Assembly (NCBI RefSeq): GCF_037042905.1
Contig: NC_087253.1
Coordinates: 17,276,001-17,340,000, forward strand
Length of the DNA stretch: 64,000 bases
Direction: 5' to 3'
DNA from: Lytechinus pictus
Taxonomy: Eukaryota > Echinodermata > Echinoidea > Temnopleuroida > Toxopneustidae
Shown here: positions 47,401 to 64,000 of the stretch, piece by piece
Position numbering within the stretch: position 1 is the stretch's first letter
Layout: each line of letters starts with the position of its first letter
The notes under the pieces: generated by a model
What the model was told of the DNA's origin: nothing
Seen by the model: only the letters and a program-made list of their open reading frames with translations
Databases searched by the model: none
Made by a program: the position numbers and the translations under genes

Positions 47401-47734
47401 TTCCAAGGACCCCCGTTTTCACAAACATTTGTAGTTCCGAAGCCCGTTCCGAGGACCCTCCTTTTACAATAAGCCCGCTCCAAGGCCCCCGTTTTTTGTC
47501 TTGCCCGCGGCACACCCCCACCACTTTTTTGGTCGAGTGCCCTCCCCCCCCCCCCCCCCCCCCATGTTTGTATGCAGTCATTATATATGTATAATATTAA
47601 ATTTACCTTTCGGTATATGTTTTACTCTAGAGCTTTCTGCGATGATCCGTGGAGCAGATGGGGTCGATAATCTCACCGTCAAGGATTATGATATATCAGA
47701 CATATCGAACATCCTGGCAGATTACTTCAAATAA
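41450..47734 (+). CDS. DNPH1: 2'-deoxynucleoside 5'-phosphate N-hydrolase 1 (4 exons)
   Basis: Coding exons, joined in order: 41450-41615, 42561-42617, 46637-46750 and 47631-47734. All junctions are GT-AG and phase 1, giving 441 nt and 146 residues. The enzyme cleaves the N-glycosidic bond of deoxynucleoside 5'-monophosphates (in vertebrates notably hydroxymethyl-dUMP), sanitising the nucleotide pool in cytosol and nucleus. The N-terminal strand motif YFGRSIRGG (9-17) forms the phosphate and base pocket. Asp66 (YQAD) and Glu90 (VGYEIGRA) align with the catalytic Asp and Glu of the mammalian enzyme at the same spacing of 24. The C-terminal LSAMIRG (114-120) is also family-specific. It is shorter than the human protein (174 residues) because it lacks the disordered N-terminal leader. 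Intron 3 contains an unrelated GC-rich foldback element and a LINE fragment. Confidence 0.93.
44735..45240 (-). pseudogene. Decayed LINE reverse transcriptase fragment (DNPH1 intron 2)
   Basis: Read on the - strand from about 45240, translated pieces show a linker with [12 protein letters not shown], then [19 protein letters not shown], then [17 protein letters not shown] and finally [12 protein letters not shown]. These are domains of non-LTR (CR1/Jockey-type) reverse transcriptase. The pieces are in different frames, and the linker jumps straight to the KAFDT motif, so roughly 200 residues of the palm/fingers are deleted. Non-functional. Confidence 0.8.
45690..45885. repeat. Repeat with GACAAGC-A(n) units
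   Basis: Two units of about 60 bp: AAATTTGACAAGC followed by an A-run and GTTATCACACCG, then AAATTTGACAAACC followed by an A-run and GGTTATCACCC. Similar words occur at 4840-5060. Confidence 0.5.
46999..47563. mobile_element. GC-rich foldback element with G/C-run ends (DNPH1 intron 3)
   Basis: It begins with a G-run then GCACTCAGTATAATG, ATGTGCCGCGG, and ends with CCGCGGCACACCCCC, GTCGAGTGCCC and a C-run, which are inverted. CCGCTCCAAAGCATAGCATT and CCGTTCC words repeat inside. A 189-codon open frame on the - strand within it is a by-product. Base composition is clearly more GC-rich than its surroundings. Confidence 0.6.
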
Positions 47735-47735
47735 A
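47730..47735 (+). terminator. AATAAA overlapping the DNPH1 stop codon
   Basis: The hexamer is formed by the last Lys codon and the TAA stop. Whether it is used is unknown; a transposon starts 70 bp downstream, so the native 3' UTR is either very short or runs through it. Confidence 0.35.
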
Positions 47736-47809
47736 ACTTTCACTTTTCAAGCCTGGACTTCCCTTGTAATATTCATCGTGTAATATATAATGTCCAGCTC
47801 CTTTTTTAA

Positions 47810-48304
47810 AGGGGAAGTTCACCCTGAAGAAAACTTTGTTGTAAAAATAGCAGAAAAAATAATGAAAAATATTGATGAAGGTTCGAAGAAAATCCATCAA
47901 AGATTAAGAAAGTTATTAGAATTTCAAGTTTTTTATTTGTGACGTCATAATCGAGCAGCTGCCCCATATGTTATGTAATTTAAAATGCATAAATTTTAAT
48001 TTTTTAATGGTTCGTGATGACTATTTTGTTTTCTTTTTAGAAACAGGGTGAAATGAATTGTCCATTGATATACTGAAGATACAGTAAAAACCATTTTCAA
48101 TTTTCTGAGAAAATGACATTTCATTGATTATTTGTCATACGATATGTAGGAAACCTGCTCGCACACAACGCCACAAATCAACTAATTAAAATTCTAATAA
48201 CTTTTTTATTCTTGGATGGATTTTTCTCAAACCTTCAGCATTATTTTTTATTTATTTTCTCTGTTATTTTTACAATAAAATTTTTGTCAGGGTGAACTTC
48301 CCCT
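47810..48304. mobile_element. TTAA-flanked foldback element (family 4)
   Basis: The left end AGGGGAAGTTCACCCTGA and the right end TCAGGGTGAACTTCCCCT are perfect inverted repeats. TTAA occurs on both sides (47806-47809 and 48305-48308). The interior contains AAAGATTAAGAAAGTTATTA and its inverted counterpart, and TGACGTCATAATCG. Non-coding. Confidence 0.85.
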
Positions 48305-48399
48305 TTAATGTTGTAAGTTGATTTGAATTAGGAAAAGATGAGTCTTAAAGTATCTTCTCATTATATTTTGTTCAATTAATATTCTGTACTATGTTTAAC

Positions 48400-48620
48400 T
48401 AAGTCTATGTTTGATTTTTGCGGTCCTAAATTATGGAACAGTTTACTAATTCATCTTCGATCTTGTACATCTGTAGAATCATGTAAAAGACATAACATAA
48501 CTATTTTTGTAATATTGGAGAGCTTTATATGTAAAGCGCATAGAGCAATTTTTTTTATTATGCACTATATTATAAGCATTTCATTATTATCATTATTAAA
48601 TCAGTGTTTAAAGTCTGCGT
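48400..48620 (+). mobile_element. LINE 3' fragment
   Basis: The frame from 48407 reads FCGPKLWNSLLIHLRSCTSV, a motif found at the C-terminus of many non-LTR reverse transcriptases. It is followed by AAGCGCATAGAGCAA and an ATTATTATC-type tail near 48580-48600. Only the extreme 3' end is left. Confidence 0.6.
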
Positions 48621-49079
48621 TTAAACAATGGAAGTTCAAAATGTCAAATTCATCCGCCAAAACCTTAGGTTCTAGCTATTAAACTGGGTTGTAACATGCA
48701 AGCACATGTCAAAAGTCTAATCCTGTTTATCAGACATGCCCTAGCATGTTTGAATAGTAACAGAAATTATGCTTTATCATTAAATAGTTTAAGTACCAAC
48801 ATTCTGATATCAAGTATTTACTTTTTATGATAAGTGTCATATTTGACTTCCATGAGTTCATTCACAGGTTCTAAAAATTGTATAGTTTTGTACATCTTAT
48901 CATTGTTGGGCTGTTAAAAGCTTGTATCGCAATTTCTTTTTTAAAAGAATCGATGACCCAGAAAAAGGTCAATATTAGAGTTGGGACGTAAACGGCAACC
49001 TTCTTTTGCCTAGAAATAATTCTCTACATAAAGAAGACTGACTACTTTCAGAGAGTTGCCGTCATTGCCATAATTCTAA

Positions 49080-51575
49080 AATACTGCTTTTTTAGCCAGC
49101 CTCAAAATTTCCCCAATTTTGAGATACGAAATACAATACAAAGCAAATCCATCTATACACAACGAACACAAATACAAACGGTATAAAAACAGTCTTACAT
49201 GTACTCTACGACATGCTAAGAAAACATATTTCTCTAACCAATTTGAAAAAAATAAATTTGATATCAAAAGTACATGGAAAATAATCAATCGTGTGCTCAA
49301 CAAAAACACTGATAAAACACACATTCATAAAATCAATACACATGACACTATTATAACAGACGTAAATGAGATTGCTCAAAGCTTGAATGATTACTTTGTA
49401 AATATTGGTCCCAATCTTGCCAAAGATATCGAACCCTCAGGAAAAGTATTTTCCAGTTTTCTGGAAGATCCCAACCCCAAAACAATATTTTTTGCCCCAA
49501 TACTAGAATTCGAGATCATAGACATTGTAAATAACTTAAACTCTCAAAAAAGCCCAGGTTTTGATGGAATCACGAATAAAATTCTAAAACACGTCATCTC
49601 AGAAATTGTGACACCAATAACACACATATTCAATCTATCAATAACATGTGGTATCGTCCCCTCACAAATGAAAAAATCCAAGGTCATACCTATATTTAAA
49701 AAAGGAGACACCCGAGATATGGGCAACTATAGACCTATATCATTATTGACTTCATTTTCAAAAATATTAGAAAGAACTGTATATACTCGAACGATTAAAT
49801 TCATTCACGAATGCAATATTCTCAACGAATTCCAATATGGCTTCCGTGAAAAACACGCAACAACTCACGCTATGATTACACTCGTCGATAAAGTCATCAA
49901 AGCTATTGATAAATCCCTTCACACTGTTGGAATATTCCTGGACTTCTCCAAGGCCTTTGACACTATAGATCATGATATTCTTTTATATAAACTCGCTTAT
50001 TACGGTATTAGAGGAAAGGCCTTGGAGTGGTACAGGAATTACTTAACTAACAGAACTCAATACGTTTTTGTTAATGGGTGCGAATCACACCTGGAAAACA
50101 TAAATTGTGGTGTACCACAAGGATCACTCCTCGGCCCCCTATTATTTATATTATTTATAAACGACTTCCATAAATCTTCTAAACTATTATCTTTCATTCT
50201 GTTCGCTGACGACTCCAACATATTTTTCTCCCATCGTGACCCAACAACTTTGATTAATGTTATGAATACCGAATTGAAATCGGTCCATGCTTGGATACGG
50301 GCGAACAAACTATCATTAAACATAAAAAACACCAATTACATATTATTTAGTAACACAATACAAACGCTCCATGGTAACATTAACATTAATGGCATTAATA
50401 TTGACTCTACCCAATCAACAAAATTTCTTGGCATATTCATCGACAATAAATTATCATGGAAAACACACATTGATATTCTTTGTAGAGTGATCGCAAGAAA
50501 CATAGGTGTCATCAACAAACTTAAAACATTTTTACCTCACAAAATACTTTTGACCCTCTACTCAACCCACATCCTCCCTTATCTAAACTACGGAATTTTA
50601 TCCTGGGGTAATTCACAAATAACACAAACTAATAGAATATTTTTGCTTAAAAAACGAATTGTTAGAATAATTGAAAATGCCCATTACCGTGCTCATACAA
50701 GCCCGTTATTTAAAAAAAAAAAATACTAAAAATCCACGATCTCTATCTCCTGAACCTTGGAACTTTTATGTTCCAGCTATCAAAAAACGAATAACCCACC
50801 GCAATTACTTCACTCTTTACCAAAAACACTGACATCCATACATACCCCACAAGACAAGCTATACAACACCAATATCACCCCCCTCTGACTAGAACCACAC
50901 TCGCACAAAAAAACCATCATTTATACAGGTCCCAAATACTGGAATGGTATTCACCAAAGCCTTAAACAATATAGAAATATAAACACCTTCAAAAAACACC
51001 CAAAACTCTCATTCCTTAATGAGTACAATGTATGAAACACATGAACTGCTTTATCTTTTCCACGATACTTGCCTCTCGACCCTATTTCACTTTCTCCTCC
51101 CCTTTCCTTTTCTGCTGGGCACATAATCGTTTCTTTTTGTTTTGTTTTTTCCCCCAGTTATTTAATATTCCCTTATCCCTCTAACCTATGTAGTTACTGC
51201 CCCCCCCCCTTTCTTTCCTTGTTATTCAAACCTATTTTGCCGTTCTTCATATATGGTCTAGATTGTCTTACTTTACTTTTAATTACATACGATTAAGATT
51301 ACTACAAATTTATCCTAAGGGGCTTACAATTACAAGCTTCCTCATTTTCATTTTCACATGCTAACTGTAATCTATAATTTGTCTAATCATCAAAATGTAT
51401 CTTGAACAAAAATTGTATACATTTCATCTATTTCCTACGAATTTGTTAATTGATTATTGAAGTATACTTATAACACTTATTTTGTTTTGTACATTTATAC
51501 ATATGTATATATATGTTTGTTATGTTTATTATCAGAAAATGGAAATGAAATAAACTAAACTGAAACTGAACCTGA
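49080..51575 (+). mobile_element. 5'-truncated CR1/Jockey-type LINE with inactive reverse transcriptase
   Basis: The open frame runs from 49080 to 50729. It has no ATG at its start and lacks the endonuclease domain, so the copy is 5' truncated. Visible reverse transcriptase motifs include KSPGFDGITNK, NYRPISLLTSFSKILE, YGFREKHATTHA, FLDFSKAFDTIDHDIL, GVPQGSLLGPLLF, the catalytic FADDSNIFF and KFLGIFIDNKLSW. The frame breaks in an A-run at about 50715. The C-terminal part continues in another frame to about 51033 (TGPKYWNGIHQSLKQ) with a stop and a second A-run frameshift, so it is non-functional. The 3' UTR ends near 51575 with short CTGAA repeats. Weak codon bias toward A/T contrasts with the host exons. 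Confidence 0.93.
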
Positions 51576-51619
51576 AAAGGTTTTGACACCCAGGCAGCGA
51601 TATAACAACAATAATAATA

Positions 51620-51867
51620 CACTGCAAAAACTCCGGTGTTGATTTAGCACCAGCCTGGAATCTATATATGTCCACACAAGAGAAGTGTTAAACTACACCA
51701 GTTTGGTTTCGGTCTAACACCAGATAGGTGTTTATACAACACCAATTAGTATTAAAACAGCATCGGTTTGATTCCAAACTGGTGTTGTTTCAATACTTCT
51801 CTGGTGTAGACATACATGTATATAGATTCCAGGCTGGTGTTAAATCAACACCGGAGTTTTTGCAGTG
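51620..51867. mobile_element. MITE with long terminal inverted repeats
   Basis: The ends CACTGCAAAAACTCCGGTGT and ACACCGGAGTTTTTGCAGTG are perfect inverted repeats. The inverted repeat continues to about 50 bp on each side. TA flanks both ends (51618-51619 and 51868-51869), as for Tc1/mariner-type insertion. Non-coding, 248 bp. Confidence 0.9.
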
Positions 51868-52069
51868 TAGATTGGATCAATTAGTAATGCGCCAAATCCA
51901 CTCTGCAGAGTGCTCAAGGCGCACTTTTTTTTATCTCGATGTATATTAGTGATAAAATTACCAGATGTCTTCTGATTGTTTTTTTATTCCAAAATTAAAT
52001 TTATTAGTACTGTGTAATACATCGCCTATGTTTTAACAATCATTCATCTTTTTAAATGTTTTTTTTTAA

Positions 52070-52295
52070 ATAATAATCAGAGAGCCCTGAGGAAGACCAG
52101 CTTTTAATGTTTGTATTTTGCATATATATGTCATGTATCTTGCCATTTGTATCTCGTAACATATTATCGTATTTTTACTTTTTATTTGTTCTTTTTTCTG
52201 TATCTCACAAGGTCCTGTTACTATGTTTTTTCGTATATTGTATGTTTTTTTATGTTGATTAGGTTACGGAATCAAAAGAAACACAATAAATGCAA
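52070..52295 (+). mobile_element. Possible retroelement 3' end
   Basis: CCCTGAGGAAGACCAGC near 52086 resembles the conserved start of 3' regions in Penelope-like and some LINE elements. AATAAA at 52285-52290 would be its poly(A) signal. No coding sequence. Confidence 0.3.
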
Positions 52296-52326
52296 GAGAG
52301 AAGAGTATTTTATATAAACAAACCTG

Positions 52327-52332
52327 TTTATT
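52327..52332 (-). terminator. Candidate distal poly(A) signal for CTR9
   Basis: AATAAA on the - strand, followed by T/G-rich sequence (GGTTTGTTTATAT). If used, the CTR9 3' UTR would be about 3.8 kb long. It faces a + strand AATAAA 37 bp away. Confidence 0.3.
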
Positions 52333-52639
52333 GTATTAAAATTCTTTTACTCATGACATGCATCGATGACATGCTACATAATTACAGTACAAGGGTACTT
52401 TGTTATGTCTACATGAAGTCTTTGATAACATTACAAATATTTGGGACTCTGGATTAACAAAGTACTTACTAATTTACAAAGTCGATAGGATATATACAAT
52501 TTTAACTATGCAAGACAAGACAACTCAGTGAGCCAGTCGCAGGGGTTGTTGCACGAAACTTTGTTGCAATCAAATTTTACTATTATTTGATTTTTCAAAA
52601 TCGTTGATTGGTAATGTCACTATATTTAAAGGGGGTTAG

Positions 52640-52676
52640 TAGCTCTCCCCCTCCCCCCCCCCCCCCCCCCCCCCCG
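52640..52676. repeat. C-run
   Basis: A poly-C tract of more than 25 bases with few interruptions. Confidence 0.9.
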
Positions 52677-52888
52677 AAGAAGAGATTTACTGCTCAAAAG
52701 TACATACGACACAAATATTTAGGTAGATTCCTCAAAGCATGATTGCAAAGAGTTTGTAAACAGGCAGCCTATCTCAAAATCGGTGACTTGTTTTAGAAAG
52801 GTGGATGTTCAACAATTTTCTAAGAAGGAAAATCTGATGATATTTGTAGGTTCGCATGGTGGAGTTTATAACGTGGAGGTTTACGGTT

Positions 52889-53244
52889 CACCATGTGTAA
52901 TATGAAGAAGGGAAGGAAATACAGGCAGAAAGATTGAAAAGGAAAGACGAGAAAGGACGAAAAGAGGAAATTAGAAGTATTCTTTTCTTGAAAATGAGTG
53001 AAGTCCTGAAAAGGATTCAACCTGCCCGAAGCGTTGAGTGACCTCTCTTCACTTCATCCAGCTACTACTCAAACCATCGCTACTCAAGCCATATTCAGCT
53101 CATCTCATCTGGTTTACAGTCCTTTTCGGGACTTCACTCACTTTCAAGAAAGAATACTTCTCATTTCCCTTATTCATCCTTTCTCGTCTTTCCATTCCAA
53201 TGTTTCTGCCTGTATTTCCTTCCCTTCTTCATATTACACATGGG
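52889..53244. repeat. Long inverted repeat
   Basis: The left arm (about 52889-53015) begins CACCATGTGTAATATGAAGA and includes GGAAATACAGGCAGAAA and GAGTGAAGTCCTGAAAAGG. The right arm (about 53118-53244) is its reverse complement: CCTTTTCGGGACTTCACTC, TTTCTGCCTGTATTTCC and TCTTCATATTACACATG. The arms are about 125 bp with a roughly 100-bp loop. Confidence 0.85.
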
Positions 53245-53516
53245 GAAGTAAAATCTGTTGGGATGAGATGCAGTTTATTTTGTCTTTATATGCAACTCAA
53301 AAGTTAAATTAGTGTAAAATCTTGATGGTTTCACAATCTAAAGAAATTATGAATAGTTTGGTATCAAAATCTCAAAATGCCTAAATATGAAATATGTCAT
53401 TCTGTTCTTCAACCTTTAATACTAAATTATCACTGTAGAAAAATAGCAAAGATTTAGAAAGGTATATACATTGAAAAGAAAAAGAGAAGTTCTGGGCCCG
53501 ATAATATTCATATATA

Positions 53517-53955
53517 AGGTTGCAATCATCAATCACAAAATGTCAATGTCCAAGCAAGATCAACGCTGTGAGTAAACATTGTTCAACATACCCTAGATCT
53601 TAGTGTCAATGGGCCCAGGCATCTATAATATTATATCAATAGTATGACCACAGAGTTGCAATTGATCACAAAATGTCAATGTCCAAGCAAGATCAATGCT
53701 GTGAGTAACATACCCAAGATCAGCCAATCAGAATCATTCTTAGAAATCATTTGCAATCAATCATAAATCTTGGTGTTATAGGGTCCAGGTATGTATAACA
53801 TTATATCAATAATGTGACCATATTGAGTTGCAATCGATCACAAAATGTCAATTCTGTCAAAGCAAGATCACTGCTGCAAGTGAATACCATGCAACGTACC
53901 CAATCAAACTTGCAATCAATCACACGTCTAGGTGGTTGTGGGGCCCAGGTATTTG
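53517..53955. repeat. Triplicated 136-172-bp repeat
   Basis: TTGCAATCNATCACAAAATG then TGTCAATGTCCAAGCAAGAT recurs with starts near 53519, 53655 and 53827. Each unit ends with a GGGCCCAGG- or GGGTCCAGG-type sequence, suggesting serial insertion or duplication of a short element. Confidence 0.75.
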
Positions 53956-54237
53956 TTGTAGGATTAAGATGAGCTATCTTGAAATCGTTGGTAAAGGTTG
54001 ATCATGTACACAGTACGTGAAAAATGTTGAAAATGTAAAATTGTAATGGTGAGAATTTATAAATTGCTTAAATATCAAAATAATTAGAATTATGCAATCC
54101 TGCGAAGTTGATGTCATAATACACAAATATGAAAAGATGGGACTACGTCACTACACAAAACACTTCTTGTTCTGAATTCGAATTATTCTTCTGCAAAAGA
54201 GGCGATGATAGACCAATGACAACATATTCATGACACC

Positions 54238-54300
54238 AGGGCCTCGTCTTACAAAGAGTTGCGATTGATCCGATCAATCGCAACTAAGGACGGCCAGCAA
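54238..54300. repeat. Solo end of a foldback element
   Basis: GGGCCTCGTCTTACAAAGAG matches the ends of the element at 54623-54893. It is followed by a perfect palindromic hairpin at 54259-54285 (GTTGCGATTGATC, one base, then its reverse complement). Confidence 0.65.
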
Positions 54301-54622
54301 CGTCAACTTGTATTAAGCATGCTTGTTCAAAATATTTTCTAGCTTTGATGTATATTCATGCATTAATTGAACTGATGCTCATGACCTGTTAAACACCTTT
54401 TAATCCAAGGTGTTCTTGACAACCTGAAACCTTGCCAGAGGCTTGCCAGACATAGCAACAATGTAATGTAAGCAAACACTTCCAGGTATGAGAAGCTTAG
54501 TTATCACTAACAGGTGAGAAGAAATACCCTGTCACTAGGTGCCCAGAAAAGAAACATTCATAAATCTGAATCACTTTTGTAAATGAGCTTATTGTTCTCA
54601 CCACTTTCTAAAAGACAATCTA

Positions 54623-54893
54623 GGCCCTGTCTTACAAAGAGTTATGATTGATCCAATCGATCGTAACTCTATGGAAATCCATTAGTGTCATAATTTTTCC
54701 TACAGGAAATTTGCAAAATGTCTTCTGTAAATGAAAGAGAACACGCCAAATTGTCAAGAGATCAATGAATTTATGGATATGCATTAATATCTAGAATTTT
54801 TTTTAATGAACATGTATTTTATATGTTGACTTTGCTGGCTTTCCATAGTTGCGATTGATTGGATCAATCGCAACTCTTTGTAAGACTGGGCCC
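54623..54893. repeat. Foldback MITE-like element
   Basis: The left end GGCCCTGTCTTACAAAGAG and the right end CTCTTTGTAAGACTGGGCC are inverted. The inner GATTGATCCAATCGATC and GATTGATTGGATCAATC also fold. Non-coding. Confidence 0.75.
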
Positions 54894-55283
54894 AGTACTG
54901 CATACAATTCCCGAATGATCAATATTTGTCTCATCCTTGTTTTGTTTAGTCTCATCGCATATGGACTCATCTTAGCATCTTAGCTAATCTACAACCAGTA
55001 GTTCATCTGCAGCCAGTTTGTCTAATAACCATTTGGTCAAATCGCCACTAAGCCCTTTTCCCATTTTGTCTACTTTCCTGTACCGGCCACACACACACAT
55101 TAACAGCGCAAACAATGCGCTAACAGAGGCCCTGTTTAAACTGGTAATGTCGCAGCGATGCCGAATACAACAACAACCGTTCATTACATCTTGGATCAAC
55201 GTTTGACCTCACATTCCGAAAGACGTAACTGGGCCTACTGTAAGTGTTCTGTTAGTGGTAACATTTCTGTACGGTCAGCACTG

Positions 55284-55422
55284 GGGGCTTTTCGTGAATG
55301 GACTTGTCAGACTTTTTATCCGACAGTTACCGTAGTAACAGTGCTTCTTAGCCAATCAAAATCAAGGTAAATTGTCAAATCTGTGAACTTGTCTGATGAA
55401 AACGTTGATGAAATGCCTCCTA
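55284..55422. repeat. Foldback element related to 2275-2420
   Basis: Arms GGGCTTTTCGTGAATGGACT and GTTGATGAAATGCCTCC, with TATCCGACAGTTACC inside, mirror the element at 2275-2420 in the opposite orientation. Confidence 0.55.
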
Positions 55423-55581
55423 GATATGATTTACTAATTTTGTTTGATATCTAGTCTGTCTATCATCACTTGGTCTCTAAGGTTAGATGAAGTGCTTGTT
55501 AATAACCCAATTTTCCTTTGGAAAAAATAAGAATATCAAGTTGACGAAGTGGAGATTAGACAAACTGAGTATTAGACTAAA

Positions 55582-55894
55582 TGGCCCGTAGTCTGAAGTC
55601 GGGTTTAATTAAAACTCTGGTTTTAAGCTGTGGTTTAACTATGGATAGCCAATAGTGGCATAAATCTGTAGCAGTATAATTTCAATGAATCAGCTCATTT
55701 TTGTCTCAAATAATTCTTAACTGTTTCGGAAGGATAGAGAGATAGCTTTCTTCACCATTCACGATTTAGGAAAGAGCACAGTAGACATAAGAAACATAAA
55801 AAGTAAGGAAGATTTTGACATTTTTGGCTTTCCATAATTTTAGCACAGAGTTAGACCATGGTCTAAGTTAAACCTGACTTCAGAATACGGGCCA
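55582..55894. repeat. Foldback MITE-like element
   Basis: The left end TGGCCCGTAGTCTGAAGTCG and the right end CTGACTTCAGAATACGGGCCA are inverted, with further pairing through GGTTTAA and TTAAACC. Non-coding. Confidence 0.8.
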
Positions 55895-56131
55895 TGAAGT
55901 ATTAGACAAGTGGGTACTAGACTAAATTGATAGTTGATGAAATGGGTTTAGCCCATGTGGTGGCTGAATATTCTAAAAGACAACTGCTAGTAGAATAAAT
56001 GAATATAAAACTGTCTAGCTTGAAATGTAGAATAAGGAAATGTATGAGGATGTGAATGTTCAGAGCAAAACTCAATCTTATTGATTAAAGATGGGTCCAT
56101 GGATGATGAGTTATGAAATGATAAAACTGCT

Positions 56132-63264
<7,133 letters not shown>

Positions 63265-63479
63265 CTGCATAACATGGAAATATCACATATTGTTGAATGT
63301 GGTCGAATCCATCAAATGAGATTTATGGATTTACACAAATATTAGAGCTTACAAATGGTTTGATGAAGAACTTTAATAATCAGTACATAACAATTTGCTT
63401 ATTTTATATAGAGCGTATCACGTAAGAAAAATGTATCTAAGCATATTACAGATATATTCATTATTACCCTGGTCGTTAG

Positions 63480-63745
63480 ATTTGCCTTGCCCGCATACAG
63501 TGTATGTACAATCTCCACTCCCTGCGGAGAACTACGCAGTCATGCATAGTCACTGCACTCTTATTGCTATAAACGGCATTAACATTCGGATTCTATCGGG
63601 TATCCATTTACCACCTGGGTGGAGATTGGCAAAGTATGGGTTGATGCCTTGTCTAAGGATGCGAGTGCCTTGTTGGAATTCGAACACACGGCCCTCTGAT
63701 GGCAAGGTGGCAGTCAGAACCAGCACACCACAACCCTTCCAGACA
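63480..63745 (-). mobile_element. tRNA-derived SINE
   Basis: On the - strand from 63745 the head has A-box-like TGGTGTGCTGG and B-box-like GTGTTCGAATTCC. A body with CTCCACCCAGGTGG and AATGGATACCCGATAGA follows, as in many SINEs of marine invertebrates. The open frame across it is not a CTR9 exon. Confidence 0.65.
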
Positions 63746-63819
63746 ACTTTGATACCTCTCTTCACCTTATCCTGAAAACTAACTTGCCTAACATCCCAAG
63801 CATTATTTCAAAGAAATTC

Positions 63820-64000
63820 TTTCTTTAAGGGTTCCAAGACATTTGCTCCGGTGACAAAATCTCCGCTGGAAAATCTGCATGTTAAGCCAAACCTATAACG
63901 TAACCTCCACAACTAAATAAACCCTAATCCTTATCTGTACATTACTCTGAACCAAAAAGCTCTATTACAATCCTAACTCTAACCCTATGCCCTCTGAGAT
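63820..64000. repeat. Repeat-like sequence at window edge
   Basis: TTTGCTCCGGTGACAAAATC and CTCTAACCCTATG words have the look of dispersed repeat sequence. No CTR9 exon was found between 63265 and 64000. Confidence 0.35.

Noticed and set aside
47012-47581. 189-codon open frame on the - strand
   Set aside because: It lies within a GC-rich foldback element with G/C-run ends and shows no protein motif.
49119-49121. Start codon of the LINE open frame
   Set aside because: The codon is TTG; the frame is open back to 49080 and the element is 5' truncated, so there is no true start.
63550-63765. 71-codon - strand frame near CTR9
   Set aside because: The sequence is a tRNA-derived SINE and does not fit the TPR region expected upstream of the CTR9 exon at 63264.

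Overview
The window looks like nuclear DNA of an invertebrate animal. Genes are split into short exons with GT-AG introns, the DNA is AT-rich, microsatellites are abundant, and there are many small inverted-repeat transposons and decayed LINEs and SINEs. No operons, ribosome binding sites or bacterial features are seen. The repeat families resemble ones I associate with sea urchins and other echinoderms, so a marine deuterostome is my best guess, but that attribution rests on memory and not on a search.

Four protein-coding genes can be reconstructed. Two complete tandem paralogues of gamma-butyrobetaine dioxygenase (BBOX1-like) lie on the + strand at 8890-14450 and 29029-37407. Each has seven coding exons with identical intron phases, and each encodes a likely mitochondrial presequence. 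A complete four-exon DNPH1 gene (2'-deoxynucleoside 5'-phosphate N-hydrolase) lies at 41450-47734 on the + strand. The last nine coding exons of CTR9, a subunit of the PAF1 transcription elongation complex, lie on the - strand between 63264 and 56132; its 5' part is beyond the right edge. These genes are housekeeping or metabolic and do not form a functional pathway together, apart from the BBOX pair.

The most unusual region is 22157-24002. It is an array of 4.6 copies of a 404/405-bp unit, each full unit carrying a well-formed Pol III tRNA-like gene whose anticodon loop reads UCA, the anticodon that pairs with UGA. Alternate units share marker bases, so the array is a dimer-based higher-order repeat. 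It is flanked on both sides by TA microsatellites.

Layout: 1-8.4 kb, inverted-repeat elements and a SINE; 8.9-14.5 kb, BBOX paralogue A; 14.5-29 kb, long non-coding spacer with a heat-shock-type promoter (19.1-19.4 kb), a mariner-type element, the tRNA-like array and microsatellites; 29.0-37.4 kb, BBOX paralogue B; 37.4-41.4 kb, spacer with SINE pieces and a MITE; 41.4-47.7 kb, DNPH1; 47.8-51.6 kb, a TTAA-flanked foldback element and a 5'-truncated LINE; 51.6-56.1 kb, MITEs and repeats in the 3' flank or 3' UTR of CTR9; 56.1-64 kb, CTR9 with partially duplicated exons in its introns. A recurring theme is a set of roughly 300-600-bp foldback elements, most of them flanked by TTAA.
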